From: Bubalus kerabau
Taxonomy: Eukaryota > Chordata > Mammalia > Artiodactyla > Bovidae
Direction of reading: 5' to 3'
Length of the DNA: 64,000 bases
NCBI RefSeq assembly: GCF_029407905.1
Contig: NC_073629.1
Location: 49,398,801-49,462,800, forward strand
Positions 1 to 10,977 of the stretch are shown here, piece by piece; position 1 is the stretch's first letter, and every line of letters begins with the position of its first letter. The position numbers were made by a program, and so were the translations under genes. The notes below the pieces were generated by a model that was not told the origin of the DNA, made no database searches, and was given only the letters and a program-made list of their open reading frames with translations.

Positions 1-474
1 GGACACTGGTGTCTATTGTCTGTGCATCTCTCACGTGCTTAACTTCCACCTCTGTATCTCAACCCAAACCCAACAAATCAGGATGGTTGCGGAATGTTGG
101 GAAGTCTGGTTTCCCACACAAGGACAAAACAGCTTAACCTGGGGACTTCCCTGGCGGTCCAGTGATTGGGGCAATATGCTGCTAATGCACCCCAACATTC
201 TCTACCGTACCATCTCTAACTCCCAAGAAGGAGAATACATTAGCAAGGACCCTCAGGACAGTCTCATCGTGCCCTGTATATATGTCTCCGTTTACTTTAT
301 TCACCACAAGAGGTGGAAGCCCCTGAGAGAGTCACCTGGACCTGTCAGCTCTGTTAAATTATAATCAGTCTCAAGCCCACAACCCTCCCCAACCTCCCAA
401 ACTGTTTTTATTGGCTCCAATTTATGGTCCGTCCACGAAGTCTACATCCTCTCTCCTCCATCTTGCTCTAGTTG

Positions 475-745
475 GTTTACCTAAAATACTGTGCCACTTC
501 ATTAGTTACTAGCCCCCAAGTCACCTCCTCCCAGGTCTCCTTTGACCTCCATGTGTCTCTGTCGCCTTCTTCTGCTTTATATTATATAAATGTGTACCTC
601 GTGTTTTCTGTCTTCCCACTGGAATGTAAACTTTATGAGATAAGGGGCTTTTGTTTACTAGTAAACAACAATATCCGTAATACCCAGAACAGTACCTGGC
701 ATATTATCCTTACTCAATAACTATTTCATGAACAAATGAATCTGT
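475..745 (+). mobile_element. L2 LINE 3' end
   Basis: Resembles the L2 3' end: 'GAATGTAAACTTTATGAGATAAGG', then 'CAGTACCTGGCATATTATCC', then 'CAATAACTATTTCATGAACAAATGAATC'. Highly diverged, as expected of an ancient mammalian repeat. Confidence 0.7.
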
Positions 746-1019
746 GAGTGAGGGAACTGAGATATAGAATGAATAAGCAGTCTGTCCCTATTCACATTGC
801 TGCTAAGCAGACAACTCACACCTGTGTGATTGCAAAGCCTTGCATAAGCACCTTGATGCTTCTTGATGGATTGTGTGAATGCAGCATGAGCAAGAGTACT
901 CTGGTTGACTGGGAGTAATCAACATTGGGGTGTCAGTATTAGGAACTTATCAGTTGAGCAAGATACTGCAGGACCAACATTTACATTATATGATTATGTG
1001 ATTTAAATATATATATGTA

Positions 1020-1860
1020 TTTGGTCATTCAGATCACCAAAATATTTTTGGTATATATTTGGGCTTCGTCCACTGTTCCTGACTCACAGCTCCTAAAACC
1101 CTTGGAATTTCCTAAGTGATGAGAGTGATAAAGGTGCCTTGTTAAGTTAATGAGATGACTTTTGGAAAGCACTCAAGAATGGGGGCTGCTTGCCAGTGGA
1201 GCCAGCTGTGTGATTAAAGGGTCAGAACTTCAATCCCACTCCCACCCTACCCCCAGCCTCTACCTCTGGCAGGGGAGAGAGGATGGAGGATGGATCAGTC
1301 ACCAATGGCCAGTAGTTTAATCAATTGTGACTATGTAATGAAGCCAGCATAAAAACTCAAGAGATCAGAGTTGGGAGAGTTTCCAGGTAAGTTAACACGT
1401 ACAGATTTAGGGAGAATGGCATGGAAATTCCACACCTTTGCCCCATACCTTACCCTGTGTGTCTCTCTTTCTGGCTATTGGTTTGTGACCTTTATTATCC
1501 TTCATAATAAATCAATAAACTAGTGAGTAAACTGGTTTTTCTGAGTTCTGTGAGCCATTCTAGCATGTGACTCGACTTCAAGGAGTGGGTCCTGGGAACC
1601 TCTGATTTATAGCCAGTTGGTCAGTAATGTGAGTAACAATCTGAGTTTGTGACAGGCATCTGAAGGGGAGGGTGGTCTTGGGGACTGAGCCATTAACCTG
1701 TGGAATGTGATTCTATATCAGAGTAGATAGTGTTAGAATTAAGTTAAACAGTAGGACAACCCGTTGGTGTCCGTAGCATTGTTTGTTGTGGGGAAGCCTA
1801 TACACACACACACACACACATTGGAATTGGGTCCAGGAACCTAATTTACATTGGGAACAG
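1020..1860 (+). mobile_element. LTR-like repeat (endogenous-retrovirus type), family not assigned
   Basis: The segment has a solo-LTR look: a TTCATAATAAATCAATAAAC polyadenylation-like box near 1500, then 'GAGTTCTGTGAGCCATTCTAG', 'ACTGAGCCATTAACCTGTGG' and a 'GGTGTCCGTAGCATTG' tail. These phrases recur in mammalian ERV-derived LTRs, but the exact family was not fixed. A short CA run interrupts it at 1802-1820. No gag, pol or env sequence is seen. Confidence 0.5.
1802..1820. repeat. (CA)n microsatellite, short
   Basis: Nineteen bases of alternating AC. Confidence 0.9.
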
Positions 1861-3420
1861 TTTTTTTGAGTTGTTATCAAACAAAATGGAAGTAACTGAT
1901 ATATGAGGAACTAACAAATTCATTGTCTTTATACCATAAGCCTAGATAAAAATGATTTATAACTTAACCTTTTTGGAAATGATTTAAAAGAAGATGAAAG
2001 CGATGCCTGGGTAAAGAGGAGTAGGGCAGGGCCTGAGTGGACTGTGACATGTTCAAGCAGGGAAGCAGCTGATGCCCGTGTACAAACATCGAATGGAAGT
2101 AGTGATATATTCGGAAAAATAGACCTCAAAATGCCATGTACACAATGATGACAACTCTGAAAATGCTGTGTGTTAGCAATAGAATTGCAAGAGGCCTTGA
2201 AGTTCATGAATAGTGATTCTTTTGGATTTTTTCACGTGGCTTTCTTTGGTTATTTCATGTGGGTCTTGATGTTTAGATGTTCCTATTGAACTGTTACTAC
2301 TCAGATGATTAAATATACATAAAAAAGAAGAAATGCAGTGTACCACAGTGTGAGCCAAGCAGACACGTCATCCCATCTGCTCTGCGTCCAGTTCCTCCCG
2401 GCTGTCCACCTCCAGTGAGCACCAACACTCAGCACTGCCTTTGCTCAGGCTGTACTCCCGCCCCCGGCCTTCCGGTCCTCTGACGATATCCTCTGCGTGT
2501 TACAGACCACCTGCCCTCTGACTGCATTTTCTCCTTTACCCTCTTGATTACTCTCAGATGCTTCTCTTTCCAGTTTTCTGAGGCTTTTATCCCACTGCTC
2601 CTGCCCTCCTCTGCTCCTGAGATGAGGACTTGCGAGTGTCCTTTCCCTATGCCAGAGCACTCACCCTGACCTTTTCCACCTCTGCATCCTCACCCATGTC
2701 TCACTCTGCCTCTTCCTGTGCACACGGGCCAGCGCTCGGAGCCCTGCCCGAGGAAATCCTGCGACTGTTCTGACGTGAGCTGTTCCTTCTCTCACTCTGA
2801 GTTCGCTGCTCTCAAAGCCTTTGTCTTTTTCCAGACCGATCAGGTTCCTTGTTAACGAACCATAAAATCCTCTGTGGCTGGCTGAAACAGAAAAAGAATT
2901 CAGTGAAAGACTGTTGAGAGCGCTGAGAGTTACTGGGAAAGCTAATGAAGGAGGATTAGTAAGCATGGAGGGACAAGCGAGGGAGCCGAGCAGCTAGAAC
3001 CTCAGGGCTGGTTTGGAGGGGCGGTGCCACCGCCACCGCTGGACAGTGAATGGTGTAGCTGGCCCTCCGGTCCTGGATGCCAGATTCTGCCAGTGGTTCC
3101 TCTGCCACCAGAACAGATTCTCCTTGGCCTTGCCTCTCTGCACCACTAGATCCTGGTCGGACCTAGGCAGAAACATCGGGCCAAGTCACAGCCCATCCAC
3201 TGGCTGCAGAGGGGACGCAGACAGGGCTATCTCACTGGTGCCATGAGAGCTGGGCTCGGCCTGCTGCCCCAACTCTTACAGTGGGAAATCGCTCATTTCC
3301 AGACAAGAACAAAAAAGCGAAACAGAAGGCCACATGGCCCATGCCCAATTCAGGACAGTTGTTTTAGTAAACTTTCTACAACTTCCTTATGAAGTCCTTG
3401 AAGCTGTTTCTTCTAACCTC
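1861..3420. other. Intronic stretch without a recognised feature
   Basis: No convincing exon or named repeat seen. The part from about 2960 to 3330 is GC-richer and may be a diverged LTR or other old repeat, but no family was recognised. Short open frames here lack conservation clues. Confidence 0.5.
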
Positions 3421-3429
3421 TCACTCAGC

Positions 3430-3860
3430 AAGAACTCTGGAACATAGTTTAATGCAAAATGAAAGCCTTAGGGGTCACAGATTTATATATGAAATGTTCA
3501 TAAAAGCATGATTTAGAATAGCAAAAAGAAAAAGAAGGAGTCAGCCTGAATTTTCAACAATAAAGGAATAGTTGGATGAATTATGATATATCCATAGGAT
3601 TAAATATATGCAGTAATTAAAAATCATGAATTTTAAAAACTTTTTACAACACACAAAAATATAACTGAAAAGAACTTTATAATATGTATATGTAACCTCT
3701 CAGAATTATATATGTGCATACATGAACATATTTTATAGTGAAATATAAATGTATATATAATACACCAAAATGTTGACAGATTGATGAGATTAGAAGGATT
3801 ATTTTTTTCTTTATGCTTTTCTGCACTTTTCACATTGAGCTGGGAAGTTATAAATATTGA
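3430..3860 (+). mobile_element. Old L1-type 3' end (L1M-like)
   Basis: Shows the order typical of old L1 3' regions: a 'TAGTTGGATGAATTATGATATATCCATA' target-like phrase, a block of 'CAGTAATTAAAAATCATGAA', AT-rich middle, and a 'TTATGCTTTTCTGCACTTTTCACATTGAG' end. The match is loose and the subfamily is not assigned. Confidence 0.45.
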
Positions 3861-4687
3861 AAAGAAAATCTGGTGATGGTAGACTTCCTGCGCCACCATT
3901 TTTAACCTTTGCCATGTTCTCAGTACAATTTTTCCCAAACCAATCTTAAACTAAATAGTCTGAATTCTTACTCTTTTCTCCCCATCTTCATGTTCATGTA
4001 CAGCTCCTTCATTCCATTCTATAAGCCATTTCCCAGCCCCACTTCACATGTGAGCCCCTCTCTCCTGCTCACTTTCCCCTCCCTGCATTTTAGCTCAGTG
4101 ATTCACTGACATAACCATCTCTAGGGTTTCCATTACTCTTCTTTTAGCCAAATCTGAAGACCTTGTCTCTGTCGGTTTAGCCAGGTCGCCTTGTGGTTTT
4201 CTTATTGGGATTCATTCTTAAGCACCCTACCTATAAGGCTTCATAGGAAGCCTCACGTCTGAGCTCTTCCTGTGTCTCCTGACTCGCCCCAGGCCTCAGT
4301 GTTTACTCCCTCCCTCATCTGCTCATTTATCTCCTTTACCACTGTATTGGTTCCAGCACAGTGGAACCAATATCCTATATTGGTTTTTTCCAATATCCTA
4401 TATTGGAAGTGTTGGTTTTGACAGGACCTGTGACCTCCAAAGACTACCTGCTGAGCCAGCTCAGCTTTGACAATAGGTTTGAATTCCCCCCAGCTTTATC
4501 CGTGGCCTTGGAAGCTCAGTAAAACCTTGCCTGCAGCTGTGTTCCTGCAGTTCATTAGCTCTCTCCAGCTTCCACCTCCACCAGCAAGACGTTGTGCAAG
4601 AGGGTAGTTTTCAGGCCATGGCCTCAGAGTTGGAATCTGCTTTTCTGTCCAGTCTTTTCAGATTACAGCCATAATTGGGCTCTCTGT
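3861..4687. other. Intronic stretch, pyrimidine-rich, no gene
   Basis: No exon or named repeat recognised. The only structured part is the palindrome cluster at 4347-4406, listed separately. Confidence 0.5.
4347..4406. repeat. Cluster of three short palindromes containing CCAAT boxes
   Basis: TTGGTTCC (4347-4354) pairs with GGAACCAA (4363-4370) across an 8-nt loop. The 17-nt palindrome CCAATATCCTATATTGG then occurs twice, at 4367-4383 and 4390-4406, separated by TTTTTT. The first palindrome overlaps the right stem of the hairpin. Confidence 0.85.
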
Positions 4688-4890
4688 GGGGCATCTCCAA
4701 TGGCTCAGATGGTAAAGAGTCTGCTTGCAATGTGAGAGACCCAGATTTGATCCCTTGGTCAGGAAGATCCTCTGGAGAAGGATATGGCAACCCAATCCAG
4801 TGTTCTTGCCTGGAAAATCCTATGGACAGAGAAGCCTAACCAGCTACAGTCCACTGGGTCACAAAGAGTCAGACACGACTGAGTAACTTT
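4688..4890 (+). mobile_element. Bov-tA type SINE
   Basis: Full-length tRNA-derived bovid SINE: head 'GGCATCTCCAATGGCTCAGATGG', body 'CCAATCCAGTGTTCTTGCCTGG', tail 'AGAGTCAGACACGACTGAG'. It immediately precedes a second copy in the same orientation. Confidence 0.9.
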
Positions 4891-4897
4891 TACACAT

Positions 4898-5132
4898 ATC
4901 TAGCTTTCAGGTGACTCAGATGATAAAGAATCCACCTGCCAATGAAGGAGACCCGGGTTCCATCCCTGGATCGATAAGATCCCCTGGAGAAGGGAATGGC
5001 TGCCCACTCCAGTATTCTTGCCTGGAAAACCCCATGGGCAGAGGAGCCTGGTGGGCTACAGTCCATGGGGTCACAAAGAATCGGACGTGACTGAGTGATT
5101 AACACTTTAACTTTCAATTCATCTGGCTTTCA
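4898..5132 (+). mobile_element. Bov-tA type SINE with TSD
   Basis: Body about 4910-5120, flanked by ATCTAGCTTTCA (4898-4909) and ATCTGGCTTTCA (5121-5132), a 12-bp TSD with one mismatch. It therefore inserted independently of the adjacent copy at 4688-4890. Confidence 0.9.
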
Positions 5133-5595
5133 AGCTCACCTTCATATCCTTGGATCACCCTCATTGACCTTCAAACCAACCTAGGACCCCAAAGGTCTTG
5201 GCCCATATTCTGTGCATGGGGTTCATACTAGGCTAGGAGTAAAGTTCAGACTACCCTAGTTAAATATATGTTGTCATGCCTGTGCTGGTGTCATATCTCA
5301 ACCAACAGGCCCTGACCTGTGGTGACCCAAATCTATGGAACAACAGTCCTTTTGTAACTGCTCTTAATCCTTGATCTGGCTCATCTACCCTCACGACTTC
5401 ATGTTTATATTAGCCCTCACCTCTTTCTGTTTTCTGGACCCATAACTTACATTATCCTTAGTATATCTATGTCTTGGGTTTCCTGCTTTCAGAGACATTT
5501 ATTTATTGATTTGTTAATTCATCCAGCAGGCCCATATGAGCGCCTACCGGTTGGCGCTGTAAGCAATCGAGTCTAGGCAATAAGTTAGACAAAAT
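5133..5595. other. Intronic stretch, no gene; L2-like end near 5500-5590
   Basis: No exon seen. The end carries 'GACATTTATTTATTGATTTGTTAATTCATCC' and 'GAGCGCCTACCGG', which resemble an inverted L2 3' end. Confidence 0.4.
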
Positions 5596-5599
5596 AAAG

Positions 5600-6060
5600 G
5601 ACTGTGTCAGTTGGGATGCTTTTTATTGCTAGTGACAGACGTCCTGATCCAAACTGGCTTAAGCAAAAATGGAATGTATTCCTTCACATGCCTGACAAAC
5701 CTAGGACTAGATATGATTTCCTTCAGGCACAGCTGGCTTCATGGATCTTAAATGCTGCCTTTGGGACCTGGCCTGTCTTCATCCCTCAGCTCTGCTCCAT
5801 TGTGCTGTGTGATGGCTTCATTCTCAGCTCTCCAGGTGGTGGCAAGAGTGATGTTAACAGTGCCAGGCCCACATTCTCCTAGGCGCCAGTACAGCAGAGA
5901 AGGTACTGCTCTCTTAGTGGCCCCAACACATGTCCTGCTATGTCTTGTGGTTCTCACTGGATTGGATGCTCTTCCCTGAACAAATGATTTTTGCCAGGGA
6001 AATTTAGGGCTCTCACTGGTCAGACTAAAGTCATATGGCCTCTCCTTGTAGTTGAGTGTG
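5600..6060 (+). mobile_element. Dispersed mammalian repeat, family not assigned (copy 1)
   Basis: Starts 'CAGTTGGGATGCTTTTTATTGC' then 'AAACTGGCTTAAGCAAAAATGGA', and carries 'GGCTTCATTCTCAGCTCTCC' plus a late 'CTTAGTGGCCCCAACACATG'. A diverged relative with the same order of blocks lies at 44590-45070, which supports repeat origin. I recognise the family as common in mammals but cannot name it safely. Confidence 0.5.
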
Positions 6061-6309
6061 AATTCAATTCTGTTCAAGCACTTAAGTTGAGAGCAAGGGG
6101 TACAGTGGTTCCCCTGAGGAAAGGCAATGGATGTGAGATGGTAAAAAAAAAAAAAGAATTTTTAAGCTGTCAGTCACAGCCTTTACGCTCATGATGAATG
6201 TGTGTGATAGAGCTACAAACAAGGTCGAGTCTGGCAACAGGAGCCTTTGACTTCATATATGACAGGCAAATGATTCACAGCTTCCTTGTCCCTCAATACG
6301 TCTTTTTCT

Positions 6310-6455
6310 TCCTTCCTTCAGCAGAATTTAATGAGTGCCTGTTTTGTCACATGTGAAAAACATAGATTATACTAGAGGTTGACCCTGCTCATAAGCAGTG
6401 TACAAGATAGTGAGGTAGAAAGATAGCAATGACCCTGCACCCATGTTACTGAGAA
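6310..6455 (-). mobile_element. L2-like fragment
   Basis: 'TTCAGCAGAATTTAATGAGTGCCTGTTTTGTCACATG' resembles the reverse of the L2 3' end, and 'AAGATAGTGAGGTAGAAAGATAGCAATGAC' fits the sequence that often follows. Weak match. Confidence 0.4.
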
Positions 6456-6666
6456 TTTGTATTTTAGGAAAGAGAAAAATAAGAAAGAGTATTTCTGTGT
6501 TTTTTTTTAATTAAAAAGACAACTTCAACCATTATATTGTTTAAAATCTTCTTTCCCCCGGCTATCTCAGTAAATTCTGTTTTGTTTAGTGCTTAAAATA
6601 AGTCTTTCTGATATGCTTTGTTGAATAACAGAAACTCCATAATCCACAATTTTTCAATATTTACCT

Positions 6667-6911
6667 AGGCTTCTGTAAGGGCTTCCCTGGTAGCTCAGTA
6701 GTGAAGAATCCACCTGCAATGCAGGAGACACAGGTTCGATCCCTGGGTCCAGAAGATCCCCTAGAGAAGAAAATGGCAACCCACTCCCGTATTCTTGCCT
6801 AGAAAATCCCATGAACTCCCAGAGGAGCCTGGAAGGCTACAGTCCATGGGGTCCCAAAAGAGTCAGACACGACTTCGCAACTAAACAACAACAGTAATAA
6901 GGCTTCTGTAA
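6667..6911 (+). mobile_element. Bov-tA type SINE with 12-bp TSD
   Basis: Body 6679-6899, flanked by perfect AGGCTTCTGTAA copies at 6667-6678 and 6900-6911. The A-box/B-box-like tRNA head 'GGCTTCCCTGGTAGCTCAGT...GGTTCGATCC' is well preserved. Confidence 0.95.
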
Positions 6912-7198
6912 AACTCAGACTTAAAACCTGTATGTAATTAAAAGCTTTCCTTCACTGAAGTTTTAAGGGTTTTGTTTTTTTTTTTTAGTATTTGGTTTAG
7001 GGTTTTGTGATTTTATTGTTCCTAGGATTTTTGCAGTAAGGTACCTCAAAATCAAGATACAACAGAGGCAAACAAACAAAATACCTTTAATTTCCACTTT
7101 TACCTTAACAGTCTCTGCTTCTGGTCTATGGCAGGTTATTAAAGCATCTCCCACCAATGCCCCTATCTCCAGACATTTCTATCAATATATTCACAGCT

Positions 7199-7257
7199 TG
7201 TATATATATATAATATATATATACATATGTATGTGTGTGTGTGTATATATATATATT
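7199..7257. repeat. (TA)n/(TG)n compound microsatellite
   Basis: Alternating TA with an inner TATGTATGTGTGTGTGTG run, about 59 bases. The TA portions are self-complementary. Confidence 0.9.
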
Positions 7258-7309
7258 CGCAGCCAACCAGATACTGAATGGAACACGTGTGGATATGTAC
7301 CTTTTACAA

Positions 7310-7640
7310 ATCTGTTCATTTTTGGCTGTGCTGGGTCTGCTTTGCTTGCAGGCTTGTCTCCAGTCGCAGTGAGTGGGGCTGCTCTCCGGTTGTGCCCAGG
7401 CCTCGCACTGCGGTGGCTTCTCTTGTCGGGGAGCCTGGGCTCCAGGACGCAGGCTTCAGTAGTTGCAGCAGGTGGGCTCGATAGTTGCGGCTCTCAGGCT
7501 CCAGAGCACAGACTCAGTAATTGTGGCTCACAGGCTTAGTTGCTCTGTGGCATGTGGAATCTTCTCAGATCAGGGATCAATTCCATGTCTCCTGCATTGG
7601 CAGGCGAATTCTTCACCACTGAGTCACAAGGGAAGCCCTG
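7310..7640 (-). mobile_element. CHR-type cetartiodactyl SINE, full length
   Basis: Reverse orientation: ends with 'TTCACCACTGAGTCACAAGGGAAGCCC', the complement of a GGGCTTCCCT tRNA-like head. The interior carries the 'AGTAGTTGCAGCAGGTGGGCTCGATAGTTGCGGCTC' type body. The T run at 7650-7668 lies on the head side and is not its tail. Confidence 0.85.
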
Positions 7641-7819
7641 TACTCTTTTTTTTTTTTTTTTTTTTTTAAGGCAACAAACATGAAAATACTTTTGTGACGT
7701 TCAAGATCCAACATGCAACCCTTTTTATTATTTTTTTAGCTGCACGTTTTACTTTGTTCTGTGCTGTGGGAGAAAAAAATGAGAAAAAGCAACACAAATA
7801 ATCCAAGGATTAGGGAATA

Positions 7820-8010
7820 CATTAACAGCGGTTCTCAACTGGAGAGTTGGCAATGCCCAGAGACATTCTTGACCGTCTTGGCTACTGGAATCTTGTGGGT
7901 AGAGGCCAGGGATGCTGCTCCACATCCTACAATGCACAGGACTGGCCCCCGCAAGCAAAAATAATCCAGTCCAAAATGTCAATAGTGCCACTATTGAGAA
8001 ACCTTGCATT
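7820..8010 (+). mobile_element. MER5A (hAT-Charlie non-autonomous DNA transposon)
   Basis: Nearly full-length and recognisable: 'AGCGGTTCTCAACTGGAGAGTTGGCAATG', 'GTGGGTAGAGGCCAGGGATGCTGC', 'CATCCTACAATGCACAGGAC', and the closing 'GTCAATAGTGCCACTATTGAGAAACC', the approximate inverse of the start. Confidence 0.85.
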
Positions 8011-8234
8011 AATAGGATTTTTAGAATTCTAAACCCTGAAAGGATTCAGAACAGTCTTGTAACTTAGGCTTCAGACAAAACCAGAAACAAATGAGACTCA
8101 GAGAATTCTAGAATCCTGGAACTAATGGGAAAGGTCATCTAGTCCAGTCTTTCTACTTCCCACATACAGTCAGGAGCCACACAGAGGAAAGGAGACTGGA
8201 AACAAAGGTGGAAACTCCACCTTTGCAATGCATG

Positions 8235-8530
8235 GTCTGGCAACTGGTCCATCTCAGTTTTCATATTCTGTGAAAAGGGAACGAAAAACTCAAATGATTG
8301 CTGTGAGGATTAACTTAACACAGGAGGGAGGGGACATATGCACACTTAAGGCTACTTCACGTTGTTGTATGGCAAAGACCAACACAATATTGTCCTCCAG
8401 TTAAAAATTTTAAAAAATACATCTGAGATATAAAGAAAAGAATACATGTGAGATGTTTAGCACAGTACCTGACCACAGTGGGTTGGTAATAAATAGTGGT
8501 AGTGAGAGCCGAGGTGGTAATTAAGATTAC
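8235..8530 (+). mobile_element. MIR SINE split by a short L1 tail
   Basis: 'TTGCTGTGAGGATTAACTTAACAC' (to about 8320) and 'TACATGTGAGATGTTTAGCACAGTACCTGACCACAGTG...AATAAATAGTGGTAG' (8442-8502) are consecutive pieces of one MIR. Between them 8330-8425 looks like an L1 3' tail ('CACGTTGTTGTATGGCAAAGACCAACACAATATTG' followed by an A/T-rich end). Confidence 0.6.
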
Positions 8531-8539
8531 TGTTGTTAC

Positions 8540-9180
8540 CAGAAAAACAAACAACACAATCAAAAAGTGGGCAGAAGACCTAAACAGACATTTCTCCAAA
8601 GAAGACATACAGATGGCTAACAAACACATGAAAAAATGTTCAACATTGCTCATTATTAGAGAAATGCACATCAAAACTATAATGAGGTATGACCTCACAC
8701 TGGTCAGAATGGCTATCATCAAAAAATCTATGAACAATAAATGGTGGAGAGGTTGTGGGGAAAAGGGAACCCTCTTGCCCTGTTGGTAGGAATGTAAATT
8801 GATGCAACCACTATGATGAACAGTCTGGAGATTCCTTAAAAAACTAGGCATAAAAATATTGTATGACCCAACAATCCCACTATTGGGCATATTCCCTGAG
8901 AAAACCATAACTGAAAAAGACACATGTACCCCAGTGTTTATTGCAGCACTATTTACAATAGCTCGGACATGGAAGCAACCTAGATGTCCATTGACAGATG
9001 AATGGATAAAGCAGTTGTGGGATGTATATACAATGAAATATCACTCCGTCATGAAAAGGAATGAATGTGAGTGAGTTCTAATGATGTGAATGAACCTAGA
9101 GCCTATTATACAGTGAAGTATGTTAGAGAATAACAAATATCATATATTAATGCATATGTATGGAACTCCCTGTCCCATTT
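8540..9180 (+). mobile_element. L1 ORF2 3' end fragment, decayed
   Basis: Encodes fragments of the ORF2 C-terminus in several frames: KKWAEDLNRHFSKEDIQMA early, then 'YDPTIPLLGI' and 'TCTPVFIAALFTIARTWKQP'. Frame changes separate these blocks, so it is a dead copy. It is older than the L1 copies at 15667 and 59080, which carry fewer breaks over the same stretch. Confidence 0.9.
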
Positions 9181-9585
9181 TCTTTTGTTCATGCTCCCTT
9201 GAGGGTCCATGAAGAAAGGTTATAGGGACAACTCATTGAGGATTAAAGAGCACTAGCCTGGAGGGCAGCTTAGTAGCTGGGACTTCAGGAGAAAGTCTGA
9301 ACAAAAATTCTTCATAGGAGACAGGCAGGGGGTTTAACTTGTAGGTAAGAGCTAAGGAAGACTAAAAAGGATTGGTTCCCACCTGAAAACAGGTTACTCT
9401 GTCTGACCCCAGAGCTCTGTGAATGGTGTTCTAGGTGGTCCTACCTCGGGGAAAGGTGGGACTTAGGTCACATGCCCTTTACCAAACCCTTACATTCTTC
9501 CGTGTGTCTCACAGCTGTGACACATGTCTGTCAGAGAGGGTCCCCGCAATGCTCAGATGGTTATTTCAGCTCTAAAATTCTCTGA
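9181..9585. other. Intronic stretch, nothing recognised
   Basis: No exon, repeat or regulatory motif that I can support. Confidence 0.5.
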
Positions 9586-9745
9586 GGCTTCCCAGGTGGC
9601 TCAGTGGTAAAGAATCCACCTGCCAATCCCTGGCTCAGGAAGATCCCCTGAAGGAAGAAATGGCAACCCACTCCAGTATTCTTGCCTGAAAAATCCCAAG
9701 AACAGAGGAGTCTAGCAGGCTCCAGTCCATGGGGTCGCAAATGTC
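9586..9745 (+). mobile_element. Bov-tA type SINE, internally deleted and 3' truncated
   Basis: Head 'AGGCTTCCCAGGTGGCTCAGTGG' runs into 'CCTGCCAATCCCTGGCTCAGG' with the B-box region shortened, then the usual body. It stops at 'GGGGTCGCAAATGTC' without the GACTGAG tail. Confidence 0.85.
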
Positions 9746-9933
9746 TAATAATAAGTTTTGCGGACCTTGTGCTGAAGTGCTCGTGTGACATTGTAGGCTA
9801 TGCGTAGTGTGTGTCGACACACAGATCTTCTGTTTTATGATTTTTGGAGTAAAAAATGTTTAATTAGGTTTTACTAATTCAGTCAACATGAACATATGAT
9901 TAAGATGTGCAAAATGTTTTAAAAATAATAATA

Positions 9934-10156
9934 AATGATCTTGGTGGCTCAGTGGTAAAGAATCTGCCTGCTGATGCAGGAAACACAGGAGGTTTGATTC
10001 CCCGGGTTGGGAAGATCACCTGGCGAAGGAAATGGCAGACCACTGCAGTATTCTTGCCTGGAAAATCCTATGAATAGAGGAGCCTGGTGGGCTACAGTCC
10101 ATGGGGTCACAAAGAGTCAAACACAACTTAGCATCTAAGCAACAAACAATGATCTT
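9934..10156 (+). mobile_element. Bov-tA type SINE with TSD
   Basis: Body 9943-10147 between AATGATCTT copies at 9934-9942 and 10148-10156. The first bases of the head are missing (begins at GGTGGCTCAG). Confidence 0.9.
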
Positions 10157-10408
10157 ACCAACAGTTCTGTGTAATAGGTTTCCTCTCATTTTCTTAAAAA
10201 ACTTATAAAAATTCTTTGCAGTTACTCTATGAGTTAAATTCAGCAACTAAATTGTTTTTAACCAGTGGCTTTCTATTAAAAAGAAAAAAAAAAAAGATTA
10301 GCAGAATTCAAAGCATTAAAAGGCTCTGGATTACAAGTGTGGATTGAATTCTCTTGAGGGAAAACCTCATTCATTTGGTAGCCTTCTCTCAAATATCCCT
10401 CTTTTTGG

Positions 10409-10436
10409 GGTTTGTTTGTTTGTTTGTTTGTTTTTT
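10409..10436. repeat. (TTTG)n short tandem repeat
   Basis: Four to five GTTT units, followed by a T run. Confidence 0.85.
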
Positions 10437-10679
10437 GGATTGAACTACAGTGATTCCACCTCCAACAAAAATGTTCTACATAATTTGGTCATTTAAAGAT
10501 GTTTTCTCCTATATCTTTCATGTCAGTCCTCCAACTATCATAAAGATTGCTTTAAAAAAAATCAACACAAATAAGTCAGCACATTAGAAAACAGTGAATC
10601 ACAGCTGGTTTCCATATATTTAACGTTCAAGATCCACAAAGCAGTCAGAAGAGCAACACACACCCATCCCGTGGGTGCT

Positions 10680-10830
10680 GGCCGAACACCGGGCACTGTG
10701 TACATGTGTCCCTTAGCACAAAGCAGGCCACCCAGGTGCAGAGAAGTACAGTCATTTTCCCCAGGGCACGCAGTTGATAAGCAGGGGAGCCAACAGCACC
10801 GCCCCACTTGGCTCCCAAGCACATGAGTTT
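10680..10830 (-). mobile_element. MIR SINE
   Basis: Reverse orientation: 'GGTGCAGAGAAGTACAGTCATTTTCCCCAGGGCACGCAG' followed by 'GATAAGCAGGGGAGCCAAC' is the antisense of the MIR core. It lies about 150 bp upstream of the ALG14 acceptor. Confidence 0.6.
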
Positions 10831-10949
10831 GCTGCAGACTGGATCTTAACAGGGAATCACTCAAGACTTCGAATTAAAAAAAAAAATCTCTAAGATTAGA
10901 ATGTTTTTATTTTAAATGCCTCACTTAGAGTAATATCCTGTGTTTTTAT

Positions 10950-10977
10950 TTGACCTTCAACTTTTTTTTTTTCCAAG
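10950..10977 (+). promoter_or_regulatory. ALG14: 3' splice site (acceptor) of the terminal ALG14 exon
   Basis: A run of T residues from about 10962 is followed by CCAAG with AG at 10976-10977, a strong polypyrimidine tract plus acceptor. A TTTGAC element near 10950 could be the branch point. The reading frame of the ALG14 C-terminus begins directly after the AG, which places the intron between codons (phase 0). Confidence 0.85.

Larger units (their letters stand above)
1..10977 (+). other. ALG14: 3' portion of the last ALG14 intron
   Basis: Inferred intron: everything upstream of the terminal ALG14 exon up to the window edge. No other ALG14 exon is recognisable here, so exons 1-3 must lie to the left of the window. 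The stretch is filled with SINEs, L1, L2, MIR and LTR-like repeats listed separately, separated by sequence in which no gene is seen. A fragment resembling the head of a CHR-type SINE is visible near 138-161. Confidence 0.85.

Noticed and set aside
2994..3246. GC-rich block with opposed ORFs, possible promoter or CpG island
   Set aside because: CpG density is modest and no transcription-start features or exon follow; left as unassigned.
6679..6760. Possible tRNA gene (A-box and B-box like sequence)
   Set aside because: This is the tRNA-derived head of a Bov-tA SINE; it does not fold as a full tRNA and many copies exist. The same applies to other SINE heads.
8357..8923. 188-codon minus-strand frame rich in hydrophobic residues
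   Set aside because: It is the antisense of the L1 ORF2 fragment at 8540-9180; antisense L1 gives hydrophobic frames by composition.
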